Assembly: GCF_004011885.1 (NCBI RefSeq)
Contig: NZ_SBEF01000017.1
Coordinates: 1-64,000 of the forward strand
DNA from: Serratia microhaemolytica
GTDB lineage: Bacteria > Pseudomonadota > Gammaproteobacteria > Enterobacterales > Enterobacteriaceae
Direction of reading: 5' to 3'
DNA length: 64,000 nucleotides
Part shown: positions 1 to 8,099 of the stretch, one piece after another
Layout: the number at the start of each line of letters is the position of its first letter
How positions within the stretch are numbered: the stretch's first letter is position 1
Position numbers and translations under genes: made by a program
Notes under the pieces: generated by a model
Databases searched by the model: none
The model's input: only the letters and a program-made list of their open reading frames with translations
Told to the model about the DNA's origin: nothing

Positions 1-86
1 TTTTCGCGACAGTAAGCGGATTGGGAGAGTCCGCTGTTTCGCCAGTTATCAAGATGCTGCTGTTTTTGCTGTTTGGTATATGGCAT
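1..86 (-). CDS. IS66-type accessory transposition protein, N-terminal part
   Basis: Partial frame, cut by the window edge. The 28 visible residues are basic and Gln-rich, then give the W-x(2)-SGLSQxAYC signature found at the start of IS66 accessory proteins, probably a helix-turn-helix region. It lies just inside the terminal repeat, as expected for the first gene of such an element. Assigned from this short stretch only. Confidence 0.55.
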   Translation of the reverse strand, partial: MPYTKQQKQQHLDNWRNSGLSQSAYCRE

Positions 87-171
87 GGTTTATTCTCAAG
101 CAGAGGATGTGATGGCGAGAATAATGAAAGGCTTTATTCGCTGCGGCAAGGTGAGGCTACCGGACGCTTAC
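1..171 (-). mobile_element. IS66-family insertion sequence, one end (partial)
   Basis: The minus strand starting at 171 reads GTAAGCGTCCGGTAGCC, which resembles the GTAA-type terminal inverted repeat of IS66-family elements. About 85 bases inside it, an ATG at 86-84 opens a frame that runs off the window edge (28 residues). The residues include NWRNSGLSQSAYCRE, similar to the N-terminus of the small accessory protein that precedes TnpB in IS66 elements. The element interrupts the yhjA gene, whose stop codon (170-168) comes from the IS end itself. The far end and the expected 8-bp target duplication (candidate 172-179) are outside the window. Confidence 0.7.
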
Positions 172-911
172 AAATTTGCTGAACGACCATCCCAAAATTG
201 TGTATTGTTAAAAACGGCATTAAACACGGTTGGGGCGTTTATTAGCCCTCGTTGGTTATTGATCCCAATAGAGGCGATTCGACCATCGTCACCACCGGCA
301 TCAAGTTGATGGCAACTGGCACAAGAGAGAGTATTGTCTTTCGATAAGCGAGGGTCATGATAAAGGCGCTCTCCCAAAGCTACTTTTCTAGCATCGGTGG
401 ATAGCGACTCTGGCACTGGACGCAGGGCAGCTGTACGCAGATGAATCGGTGTTTCAGAATGTGCATAGTTTTCTGCACGTTGCTGTTGGATCCATTTCAT
501 CAGCACTGCTCGATCAGCTTCGCTGATATTGGCCGCCCAGTGCATCACTTTGTACAGTTTAGGTGGCATCTCATTATTCTGTAGAACAGCTTCCAGTTTT
601 GCCAGATCAACTTCAGGCACCGGTTGATCATTCTGTAGCGCTGTACGTGTTGCTGCCAAATCAAAATGGCGCATACCTTGTGTGATATCGTGCTCGATGA
701 ATTGATCGACTAATGGCAACTGAGTATAGAAGGGCAGTTGTGCTGATCGGGTATGACAATAATCGCAGCCATATTGGGTTAACAGGGTATCAATTCGATT
801 ATTAGCAACAGCAGGTAAACGTTGTTGATCATAGTGGTAGACATAACCAACAGTCCCTAGATAGCCAAGTACTGCAATAGTAGAAAACCCCAAAATTATC
901 TTTTTTATCAT
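168..911 (-). pseudogene. yhjA: Cytochrome c peroxidase YhjA, truncated by an IS
   Basis: This is the first 247 residues of a periplasmic multi-haem cytochrome c peroxidase of the YhjA type (about 465 residues in E. coli). An N-terminal membrane anchor (residues 4-26) is followed by haem motifs CDYCH at 49-53 and CASCH at 197-201. The frame ends after FWDGRSANL at the edge of an IS66-type element, so the C-terminal half, with its third haem site and most of the catalytic domain, is missing here. The family reduces hydrogen peroxide using electrons from the quinol/cytochrome c pool. The truncated product is very unlikely to be active. The upstream region keeps an FNR-like site. Confidence 0.85.
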
Positions 912-1242
912 GCTCTAGCTCCAATGAGTCTATTTATTTATAGCGCAAAGCTATAGTTCCATTACTGCATGAGGTTATCTATCATTTAAATAAACGTTAT
1001 GAAAAATAGTAGGATAGATAACAAGCGCCTAAGATAACAATTTGACCTGATTAAAATCAATAGAATAAAGCGCAAGAGTGCATATTCAGTCCGAGCATCT
1101 GTGACAATGTCACGTCAGCAGGTTAGAGAAAAAAAGCAGTTGCAGTGTGTTGAAGAGATTGACGTGTTGGGTCATAAATCGTGATATGGCAGGGGGAAAA
1201 CCTGCCAGTAATTTTATGCTTTGGCGCTAATATACTGTCTGA
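912..1242. other. Intergenic region upstream of yhjA
   Basis: 331 bases between the starts/ends of two leftward genes (yhjA and ydfG). It holds the yhjA promoter region, with an FNR-like box at 1047-1060 and a possible minus-strand -10 hexamer TATCTA at 1020-1015. No gene or tRNA is apparent. Confidence 0.5.
1047..1060 (-). promoter_or_regulatory. FNR-type box upstream of yhjA
   Basis: CTGATTAAAATCAA matches the FNR consensus TTGAT-N4-ATCAA at 9 of 10 positions. Its centre is about 45 bases upstream of the start point predicted from a -10-like TATCTA at 1020-1015, near the class II activator position. yhjA is known to be FNR-activated in E. coli, so the site fits, although the gene is now broken. 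Confidence 0.5.
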
Positions 1243-1995
1243 TTATTTAGCCGCGCGATGTACATTCAAACCAGCAAAAGATTGGCTGACAGGCATCAGT
1301 TCCAATGTATTGACGTTGATCCTGGTTGGCAGTGTGGCGACCCAAAATACCGTTTCCGCGATATCCTCTGGTGTCAGTGCTTCGGTATCGGCATAGACTT
1401 TTCCGGCGCGATCGTTATCACCTTTGAAACGCACTTGTGAGAACTCGGTACCACCGGCTAGCCCTGGCTCAATATCGGTAACACGAACCTGTGTGCCATG
1501 CAGATCTGCACGTAATCCCAAGCTAAACTGCTTCACAAACGCTTTAGTAGCACCGTAGACATTACCACCGGCATAAGGCCAGTTAGCTGCCGTCGAGCCA
1601 ATATTAATCACATGACCGACATCACGCTCAACCATCGCTGGTAGTAATGCGCGCGTCATATTTACCAACCCCTTTGTATTGGTATCAATCATGGTTTCCC
1701 AATCGTCGGGATTGGCTTTGTGTGCCGGTTCAAGGCCTAATGCTAATCCTGCGTTATTCACCAACACATCAATCTGACGCAGTGCTGTCGGTAACTCTGC
1801 AATCGCTTGTTGGATTGCAGCACGGTTACGTACATCGAGCCGTACGATGTGCAGCGCAGTGCCCAACTCCTGCTTTAATGCTTCCATACGTTCAACCCGG
1901 CGACCAGCAGCAATCACTTGATGGCCGGCATGAATGAACTTACGTGCGATAGCCTCACCAAAACCGGAAGTAGCACCGGTAACGAAAATGATCAT
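1243..1995 (-). CDS. ydfG: NADP-dependent 3-hydroxy acid / serine dehydrogenase YdfG
   Basis: Short-chain dehydrogenase of 250 residues (E. coli YdfG is 248). It has the N-terminal Rossmann motif TGATSGFG (residues 6-13), the structural NNAG, and the catalytic Ser ... YGATK set near residues 135-155. The family oxidises L-allo-threonine, L-serine and 3-hydroxy acids and detoxifies malonic semialdehyde in the cytosol. It reads as a single gene: yhjA lies downstream in the same direction but 331 bases away, and manA upstream is divergent. Confidence 0.93.
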   Translation of the reverse strand: MIIFVTGATSGFGEAIARKFIHAGHQVIAAGRRVERMEALKQELGTALHIVRLDVRNRAAIQQAIAELPTALRQIDVLVNNAGLALGLEPAHKANPDDWETMIDTNTKGLVNMTRALLPAMVERDVGHVINIGSTAANWPYAGGNVYGATKAFVKQFSLGLRADLHGTQVRVTDIEPGLAGGTEFSQVRFKGDNDRAGKVYADTEALTPEDIAETVFWVATLPTRINVNTLELMPVSQSFAGLNVHRAAK

Positions 1996-2347
1996 CTTTA
2001 CCTCAATATTTGCGGATTGTCAGGCTTGGTACTGTAACGCGCTTTGTAAATTGAAGCCAGTTTAGCCCTGGGTCTATCAAGTTACGAAATTCAGTCAGAT
2101 TCTACTTATCACTACATGAGTGCGCATAATATATATTATGTTAAATTGAAAAATCAGCAGAGATGACAGATTCGCAATAGCTTACCAAGCCAATCTAGAC
2201 CGAATAGCGCTGGCAACATGGCGTTTTGGTAACAACACGACTCGCAACAGAGTTGTTGTTGCTAAGGCTTGCAATACCCTACCCTGCGTTGTTTACTGAC
2301 TACATTTATCATTAGCGATTTATTGACTGTAACAACCAGGATAGAAC
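1996..2347. other. Divergent ydfG / manA intergenic region
   Basis: 352 bases between two divergent starts, so it should contain both promoters. The AT-rich centre includes a perfect 16-base palindrome, CATAATATATATTATG, at 2125-2140, which may be a regulator site or simply part of the promoters. No open frame of interest was seen. Confidence 0.4.
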
Positions 2348-3526
2348 ATGCAAAAGATGATCAATGCGATACAGAACTACGCATGGGGCAGCGTCGATGC
2401 TCTTAGCAAAATGTACGGCATAGCGAACCCTACAGCACAGCCAATGGCTGAATTGTGGATGGGTGCACACCCCAAAAGTAGTTCATCGGTTGTTGATCTA
2501 GAGGGTAATCAGCGCTCTTTGCGAGAGGTGATCAATGCTGATCCGCTTAATCAGTTGGGTGCTGAAGTGGCGCGGCAGTTTGGTGAGTTGCCATTTCTAT
2601 TTAAAGTATTATGTGCCGATCAGCCATTATCTATTCAGGTACATCCCAATAAGCGCTCTGCTGAAGTCGGTTTTGCCAAAGAGAATGCAGCCGGAATTCC
2701 GCTTGATGCGCCACATCGTAACTATAAGGATGCTAACCACAAGCCCGAGCTGGTTTTTGCGCTGACCCCGTTCCGCGCGATGAATGGTTTTCGAGAGTTG
2801 ACCGAAATAGTGGCACTGTTACAGCCGGTTGCTGATGCACACCAGGATATCGCTGCCTTCTTACAACAACCGGATCTCACTCATCTAGCGACGTTGTTTG
2901 CCGCACTGCTGGCAATGAGTGAACAGCAGAAAACTCATGCGCTCAGTCAGTTAAAAAAGGCATTGGTCACTCAATCTGGTGAGCCTTGGGATACCATACG
3001 TTTCATTGCCGATTTTTATCCTGATGATAGCGGCCTGTTCTCTCCGCTGCTGCTCAATGTTGTGACACTGTCACCTGGTCAGGCGATGTTTCTTGCGGCT
3101 GAAACCCCTCATGCTTATCTGCATGGTGTTGCATTAGAGGTCATGGCTAATTCAGATAATGTGTTGCGTGCTGGGTTGACGCCTAAATTTATTGATATTG
3201 ATGAATTGTTAGCTAATGTGCAGTTTGATCCACAGCCTGCGTCTGGGTTATTAACTCAACCAGAGCAACGAGGCAATGAACTCTACTTCCCAATTGCGGT
3301 AAATGATTTTGCTTTTTCTTTATATACGCTCTCTACCAGTGAATATTTTTTGGCGCAACCCGGCGCCGCAATAGTGTTCTGTCTAGAAGGAAAAGCCGTG
3401 TTAGAAACATCTGGGCAGAAGCTAGAATTAACACCAGGCGGATCCTGCTTTATCCCTGCTTGTGAAGTCCCGATTCAGGTAACAGGAAGTGGTCGGATAG
3501 CGCGTGTTGGTACCGGCAAGATTTAA
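2348..3526 (+). CDS. manA: Mannose-6-phosphate isomerase (type I)
   Basis: Full-length zinc-dependent cupin isomerase (392 residues; E. coli 391) that interconverts mannose-6-phosphate and fructose-6-phosphate, linking mannose uptake and GDP-mannose synthesis to glycolysis. Zinc ligands are visible as the Q-V-H of IQVHPNK and the Glu of HKPELVFAL; the active-site segment NSDNVLRAGLTPK is intact. A ribosome-binding sequence (AACCAGGAT) lies close before the ATG. It is followed by ydgA on the same strand, as in E. coli. Confidence 0.97.
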   Translation: MQKMINAIQNYAWGSVDALSKMYGIANPTAQPMAELWMGAHPKSSSSVVDLEGNQRSLREVINADPLNQLGAEVARQFGELPFLFKVLCADQPLSIQVHPNKRSAEVGFAKENAAGIPLDAPHRNYKDANHKPELVFALTPFRAMNGFRELTEIVALLQPVADAHQDIAAFLQQPDLTHLATLFAALLAMSEQQKTHALSQLKKALVTQSGEPWDTIRFIADFYPDDSGLFSPLLLNVVTLSPGQAMFLAAETPHAYLHGVALEVMANSDNVLRAGLTPKFIDIDELLANVQFDPQPASGLLTQPEQRGNELYFPIAVNDFAFSLYTLSTSEYFLAQPGAAIVFCLEGKAVLETSGQKLELTPGGSCFIPACEVPIQVTGSGRIARVGTGKI

Positions 3527-3701
3527 CTGGTCTGTGTACGATACAGATATCGTCTGCTAGATATATTTTGAAAAAGAAACAGGCAGCTCTATAATCCGTT
3601 CACTTACTTATGGCAAGATGTTTCAGTCGGTAGTCTCAGCCAGTCAAGAGGACAGCGGACAGCTGCATCACAAGGCTTAACAAAAAAGGACAGATCAAAT
3701 C

Positions 3702-5111
3702 ATGAAAAAATCACTAGTTGCTGTTGGCGTCATCGCTGCTCTTGGCGTAATTTGGACAGGCGCAGCTTGGTATACCGGTAAGCAACTCCAGCAACGGCTT
3801 CCTTCCAGCTTGCAACAACTTAATCAACAGCTCACAGCGCAATTCCCTGGGGCTAATCTAGCCATCACCGTTGAAGACTATCAGCGTGGTGTTTTTAGCA
3901 GCAAGATGCGCCATGTGCTGCATATTTCTTCTGCCGGGCGGTCAGATAAGCAGACTGTCTCTTTTCTGACAACAGTTGACCATGGCCCTTTCCCACAGTC
4001 GGAGTTAAAAAGATTCAACTTGTTGCCTAGTATGGCTGCTGCTCATTCTACATTGGAAAATACACCTTATTCTGCTGGCGTATTTAGGATTACTAAAGGG
4101 GAATCGCCCTTTACTCTCGATAGCCGTTTCTCGTATGGCCAGACCATGGCTGTGAGGCTGAATATTATTCCTTTAAATTTGGGAGTGGTTAATTTCAGTG
4201 GTACAAAAATTAATGTCGACGGCCATTTTGCAAAGAAAACGGGTGAGCTTAAATTCAATCTCAACACGGCTGGATTTGAGCTGCGTGTCAGCAATGGTGA
4301 AGATGTGTCAGAACAGATCCTACTGAAAGGGTTAGAGATCAGTAACAACACAGTGAACGGCGCGTTTGGCCTGCCAGTAGGTAAGCAGAGTATTGCGCTG
4401 AAACAACTGTCTGTGACTAGAGACGGGGCGGAAAAAGTCGCCATTGATAATTTGAATGTAACAGGCGTAAGCCGAGAAACCGGCGATACGTTGAGCACCT
4501 CTGTCGACTACAATATTGCTGCTCTGAAAGTGGATAAGTTAAATGTAGGTGCGATGAAGTTAGCATTGCAGTTTGATAATTTGGATGGCAGCGTTCTAAA
4601 AACGGTGCTTGCTGCAATTGATGAATATAAACAAGATGAAATGATGGATGAAGTTTCACTTGGAGCGGTGCTGTCGGAACAGATCAACGCCAACCTTCCT
4701 CAACTGTTAAAAAGACACCCTTCTATCAGCATTAAGCCGTTTAACTGGAAGAATAGCCAGGGTGAGAGTAGCTTTAACATGAATCTGGTGTTTCAGCCGG
4801 TAGCCGAAGGTGATACCTCTCCGGTCGCATTTATTAAGCAGATTGATTCTAATCTTGCCATCTCAATGCCAATGGCCAAAGAGGCGATGGCGCAGATTAC
4901 TCAATTACAAGGCCATACTGCTGAAGACTCGCGTCGCTTTGCAGAACATCAGGTTGATCTCTGGACAGGAACGGCTCAAGTACTACAAATGATTCAGTTT
5001 GATACTCAAAAACAGAAAATCACCAGCCAACTGAATTACAAAGATGGTGTGGCGAATCTGAATGGTTCAGAAATGACTTTGGAAGAGTTGACCAAGTTGT
5101 TCAGCAAGTAA
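3702..5111 (+). CDS. ydgA: YdgA family protein (DUF945)
   Basis: 469-residue protein of the YdgA/DUF945 family (E. coli about 500 residues). A signal-anchor at residues 4-22 is followed by a large beta-rich, presumably periplasmic domain. The biochemical role of the family is not settled; in E. coli the protein is associated with the inner membrane. It follows manA after 175 bases, as in E. coli, and an AAAAAAGGA Shine-Dalgarno sits just upstream of the start. The convergent malI lies downstream. Confidence 0.88.
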   Translation: MKKSLVAVGVIAALGVIWTGAAWYTGKQLQQRLPSSLQQLNQQLTAQFPGANLAITVEDYQRGVFSSKMRHVLHISSAGRSDKQTVSFLTTVDHGPFPQSELKRFNLLPSMAAAHSTLENTPYSAGVFRITKGESPFTLDSRFSYGQTMAVRLNIIPLNLGVVNFSGTKINVDGHFAKKTGELKFNLNTAGFELRVSNGEDVSEQILLKGLEISNNTVNGAFGLPVGKQSIALKQLSVTRDGAEKVAIDNLNVTGVSRETGDTLSTSVDYNIAALKVDKLNVGAMKLALQFDNLDGSVLKTVLAAIDEYKQDEMMDEVSLGAVLSEQINANLPQLLKRHPSISIKPFNWKNSQGESSFNMNLVFQPVAEGDTSPVAFIKQIDSNLAISMPMAKEAMAQITQLQGHTAEDSRRFAEHQVDLWTGTAQVLQMIQFDTQKQKITSQLNYKDGVANLNGSEMTLEELTKLFSK

Positions 5112-5134
5112 TCGCGCAGTAATACTGACAGTAG

Positions 5135-5173
5135 AAGAGCGCACATAGGGTTTATTTCCCTTGCTGCGCTCTT
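5135..5173 (+). terminator. Hairpin between convergent ydgA and malI
   Basis: Nine-base arms AAGAGCGCA (5135-5143) and TGCGCTCTT (5165-5173) pair perfectly, and an inner AGGG/CCCT pair lies in the loop. There is no strong T-run on either side, so termination strength is uncertain, but the position between two convergent genes suggests a shared terminator. Confidence 0.5.
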
Positions 5174-5215
5174 GTCATTCTGGCGTTACCGCATCAATGT
5201 TATTCTGTTACGTTG

Positions 5216-6247
5216 TCACGCAGAACCGCGATTAATCAGTGTTGGTTGCAGAATAATGCTCTGTATTGGTAGTGTTGTCTGATTGATACGCTGTAATAAC
5301 CGAGCGGCGGCGCTGTGCCCTACAGCACGTGCTGAGTCGGAGACAAAAGTGAGCGGCGGCTCAGTCATTTCTGAATCTATGGTATCACCAAAACCGATGA
5401 GTGCTGCTTGTTGCCCTAAAAAGCTATCCACTCCACCGGAACCGATAGTGCGGCCACTACGCAAAATGCCAAAATAGGCACCCAGGGCAACCGATGCCTT
5501 ATGGCAAACAATCGCGCTGACATTCGGGTATTGGCGTAACAACTCTTGAACTGCCAGTGCTGCGGCATACTGCTGACAATCACACTCAATAATCCATTCG
5601 CTACGAAATGGCAAACCATACTGCATCAGCGTGGCACAGAAGCCGCCGAGTCGCTCAGCGCGAGTGAGCGAATCGCTTCTGCCGCCCAAGTAGGCGATCT
5701 GGCTGTGGCCGCGTTTGATCAAAAACTCTGTTGCTATTTTTGCTGCTTGGACATTATCTGGGCGAACTAAATCAACACTCTCGATCCAATTTGAGCGAGC
5801 TGCACAAACTAACGGCACCCCCTGCTCTTCTGCACGATTTTTTAACTGATCGATATTGCGTAACCCGCCAGCCAGGATGATGCCGTCAACGCCATGCTCG
5901 AGCAGCGTTTCAAGACAACGCATCGCGCCTTTACCGCTACTGCCGCTTTGCGTTAAAAACAGCACATTACCATGTTGATCAAGCAGTTCACTTAATCCTG
6001 AGGTCATTTGTGCATAAAAGGGTTCGCAGACATCACGTAAGATCAACCCCACCACACCTGAAGCACTACCACGCAGTGTCGCTGCTTGACGGTTGCGGAC
6101 ATAGCCCAACTGTTCAATCGCCTGATTGACTCGCTTGACAGTAGTCGGCGATATACGCCCTTTGCCGCTAAGCACCAGCGAAACTGTGGTTACTGAGACC
6201 TCAGCCTTTCTGGCGACATCATTAATGGTGATTTTTTTGATACTCAT
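5216..6247 (-). CDS. malI: MalI, LacI-family repressor of malXY
   Basis: 343-residue LacI/GalR repressor. The N-terminal helix-turn-helix reads TINDVARKAEVSVTTVSLVL, followed by a hinge and a periplasmic-binding-like effector domain; the VDTVRPDN-like segment appears as VDLVRPDN. It aligns along its length with E. coli MalI, which represses the divergent malXY operon and itself. The arrangement here is the same: divergent from malX, with two palindromic sites in the 219-base gap. The natural inducer is unknown. Confidence 0.93.
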   Translation of the reverse strand: MSIKKITINDVARKAEVSVTTVSLVLSGKGRISPTTVKRVNQAIEQLGYVRNRQAATLRGSASGVVGLILRDVCEPFYAQMTSGLSELLDQHGNVLFLTQSGSSGKGAMRCLETLLEHGVDGIILAGGLRNIDQLKNRAEEQGVPLVCAARSNWIESVDLVRPDNVQAAKIATEFLIKRGHSQIAYLGGRSDSLTRAERLGGFCATLMQYGLPFRSEWIIECDCQQYAAALAVQELLRQYPNVSAIVCHKASVALGAYFGILRSGRTIGSGGVDSFLGQQAALIGFGDTIDSEMTEPPLTFVSDSARAVGHSAAARLLQRINQTTLPIQSIILQPTLINRGSA

Positions 6248-6313
6248 CGATTCTGTAAACTACTATTTAGCGTGTTTCTGACCCAATCAAGGGTATACCG
6301 AAAATCTTTATCA

Positions 6314-6329
6314 AGTAAAACGATTTACC
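6314..6329. promoter_or_regulatory. MalI operator, malI-proximal
   Basis: The sequence AGTAAAACGATTTACC is a near-perfect palindrome with the same core as the E. coli MalI site GATAAAACGTTTTATC. It lies 67 bases from the malI start, where it would cover the malI promoter and give autorepression. Confidence 0.7.
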
Positions 6330-6392
6330 TGGTAAGTGAGTTGTTAGCATGACTTTTGTCCTTAATCTGTGACATTGACCGCATTTTTAGTT

Positions 6393-6408
6393 GGTAAAAC
6401 GTTTTATC
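6393..6408. promoter_or_regulatory. MalI operator, malX-proximal
   Basis: GGTAAAACGTTTTATC differs from the E. coli MalI operator at one of 16 positions. It lies 58 bases before the malX start, so bound MalI would block the malXY promoter. A half CRP-like TGTGA at 6368-6372 is just upstream but has no convincing second half. Confidence 0.85.
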
Positions 6409-6466
6409 ATTTATTTACCTGGACGGGCATAAACCACCATTAATTTATTGTTAGGAGTCATCTGTT

Positions 6467-8053
6467 ATGCCAGCATCTCACAAACAAAAAGTGACGCTTT
6501 GGGAGTTTTTCCAGAGCTTGGGCAAGACGTTTATGCTGCCCGTTGCACTGCTCTCATTTTGCGGCATTATGCTAGGGATTGGCAGCTCACTAAGTAGCCG
6601 CGATGTGATCACACTGATGCCGTTTCTTGGTCATTCAAGCTTTCAGTTACTGTTTACCTGGATGAGCAAGATCGGTTCTTTTGCTTTTAGTTTTCTACCG
6701 GTGATGTTTGCCATTGCAATCCCGTTGGGCATGGCGCGCGAAAACAAAGGCGTGGCAGCCTTCTCTGGTTTTGTTGGTTTTGCCGTTCTCAATTTGGCCA
6801 CCAACTTCTACCTGACAACTGCTGGGATCCTGCCCAGTAGTGATCCATTGGTGCTGAAGAGCAACAACATTCAAAACATTCTCGGTATTCAATCGATCGA
6901 CACCGGCATTTTGGGTGCAGTGATCGTGGGCATTATCGTTTATCTGCTACACGAACGTTTTAGTACTATCCGCCTGCCTGACGCATTAGCTTTCTTTGGT
7001 GGAACACGGTTTGTCCCGATTATCACTACCGTCGTGCTTGGGTTGTGTGGCCTGCTAATCCCACTTATCTGGCCGTTCTTTGCTGCTGGCATCAATGGAT
7101 TAGGCCGTATAATCAACAGTGCCGGTGCTTTTGGCCCGATGATCTTTGGTTCTGGGGAACGTCTGTTACTGCCTTTCGGGTTACACCATATTTTGGTAGC
7201 ACTGATCCGTTTTACTGAAGCGGGCGGTACACTGGATGTCTGTGGCCGTGAAGTCAGCGGCGCACTGACCATTTTCCAGGCCCAGCTCTCCTGTCCAACC
7301 ACGCAAGGTTTTGCTGAAAGCGCCACTCGTTTCTTATCGCAGGGCAAAATGCCGGCTTTCTTGGGCGGATTACCAGGCGCTGCTCTGGCAATCTATCACT
7401 GTGCGAAACCAGAAAACAGACATAAAATTAAAGGATTATTGATTTCTGGCGTGGTTGCGTGCGTAGTCGGTGGCACCACTGAACCGATCGAGTTTCTGTT
7501 CCTGTTCGTTGCGCCCTATCTCTATCTGATCCATGCAGTATTAACCGGCCTTGGTTTTACCGTGATGGCACTGCTTGGTGTTACCATCGGCAATACTGAT
7601 GGTAACGTTATCGACTTCGTGGTGTTTGGTATTTTGCACGGCACAGCGACCAAGTGGTATTGGGTACCGGTGATTGCAGGCCTCTGGTTTGCGGTTTACT
7701 ACGCGATCTTCCGTTTTTCAATCCAGCGCTTCAACATCAAAACGCCGGGAAGAGAGAGTGAAAGTGCTGCCGCAATGGCGACTACAGCAAGCAGCAATGT
7801 TGGTAAGTCTGGTTATGATGTGGTGGCGATATTGGCCGCGCTGGGCGGTAAAGAGAACATCGTCTCTCTGGATAACTGCATTACCCGCTTGCGCTTGTCG
7901 GTCAATGAGATGAGCAAAGTGGATGATGCATTGCTGAAAGCCAACCGTGCCATTGGTGTGGTACATCTGAATGAGCATAACTTACAGGTGGTGATCGGCC
8001 CACAGGTGCAATCAGTCAAAGATGAATTAGAATCATTGATAGCCAATTCATAA
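6467..8053 (+). CDS. malX: PTS glucose/maltose-type IIBC component MalX
   Basis: 528-residue phosphotransferase permease (E. coli 530). The N-terminal EIIC part has about ten hydrophobic segments and the glucose-family motif GTTEPIEF. A linker near residue 430-440 leads to a C-terminal EIIB domain whose phosphorylated cysteine is C471 in SLDNCITRLRL. No IIA domain is present, so it would borrow phosphate from a glucose IIA (Crr). E. coli MalX can carry glucose and maltose, but its physiological sugar is unknown. Start supported by TTAGGAG nine bases upstream. First gene of malXY, repressed by MalI. Confidence 0.95.
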   Translation: MPASHKQKVTLWEFFQSLGKTFMLPVALLSFCGIMLGIGSSLSSRDVITLMPFLGHSSFQLLFTWMSKIGSFAFSFLPVMFAIAIPLGMARENKGVAAFSGFVGFAVLNLATNFYLTTAGILPSSDPLVLKSNNIQNILGIQSIDTGILGAVIVGIIVYLLHERFSTIRLPDALAFFGGTRFVPIITTVVLGLCGLLIPLIWPFFAAGINGLGRIINSAGAFGPMIFGSGERLLLPFGLHHILVALIRFTEAGGTLDVCGREVSGALTIFQAQLSCPTTQGFAESATRFLSQGKMPAFLGGLPGAALAIYHCAKPENRHKIKGLLISGVVACVVGGTTEPIEFLFLFVAPYLYLIHAVLTGLGFTVMALLGVTIGNTDGNVIDFVVFGILHGTATKWYWVPVIAGLWFAVYYAIFRFSIQRFNIKTPGRESESAAAMATTASSNVGKSGYDVVAILAALGGKENIVSLDNCITRLRLSVNEMSKVDDALLKANRAIGVVHLNEHNLQVVIGPQVQSVKDELESLIANS

Positions 8054-8063
8054 TTTCCTCTCT

Positions 8064-8083
8064 GGGCGTAGCCTGCTACGCCC
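8064..8083 (+). terminator. Intercistronic hairpin between malX and malY
   Basis: GGGCGTAGC and GCTACGCCC form a perfect 9-base inverted repeat with a 2-base centre, followed by TTGTTTGG. It lies in the 46-base gap between malX and malY, so it could act as a partial terminator or as an mRNA stabiliser setting the malX:malY ratio. Confidence 0.55.
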
Positions 8084-8099
8084 TTGTTTGGAGTTTCGC

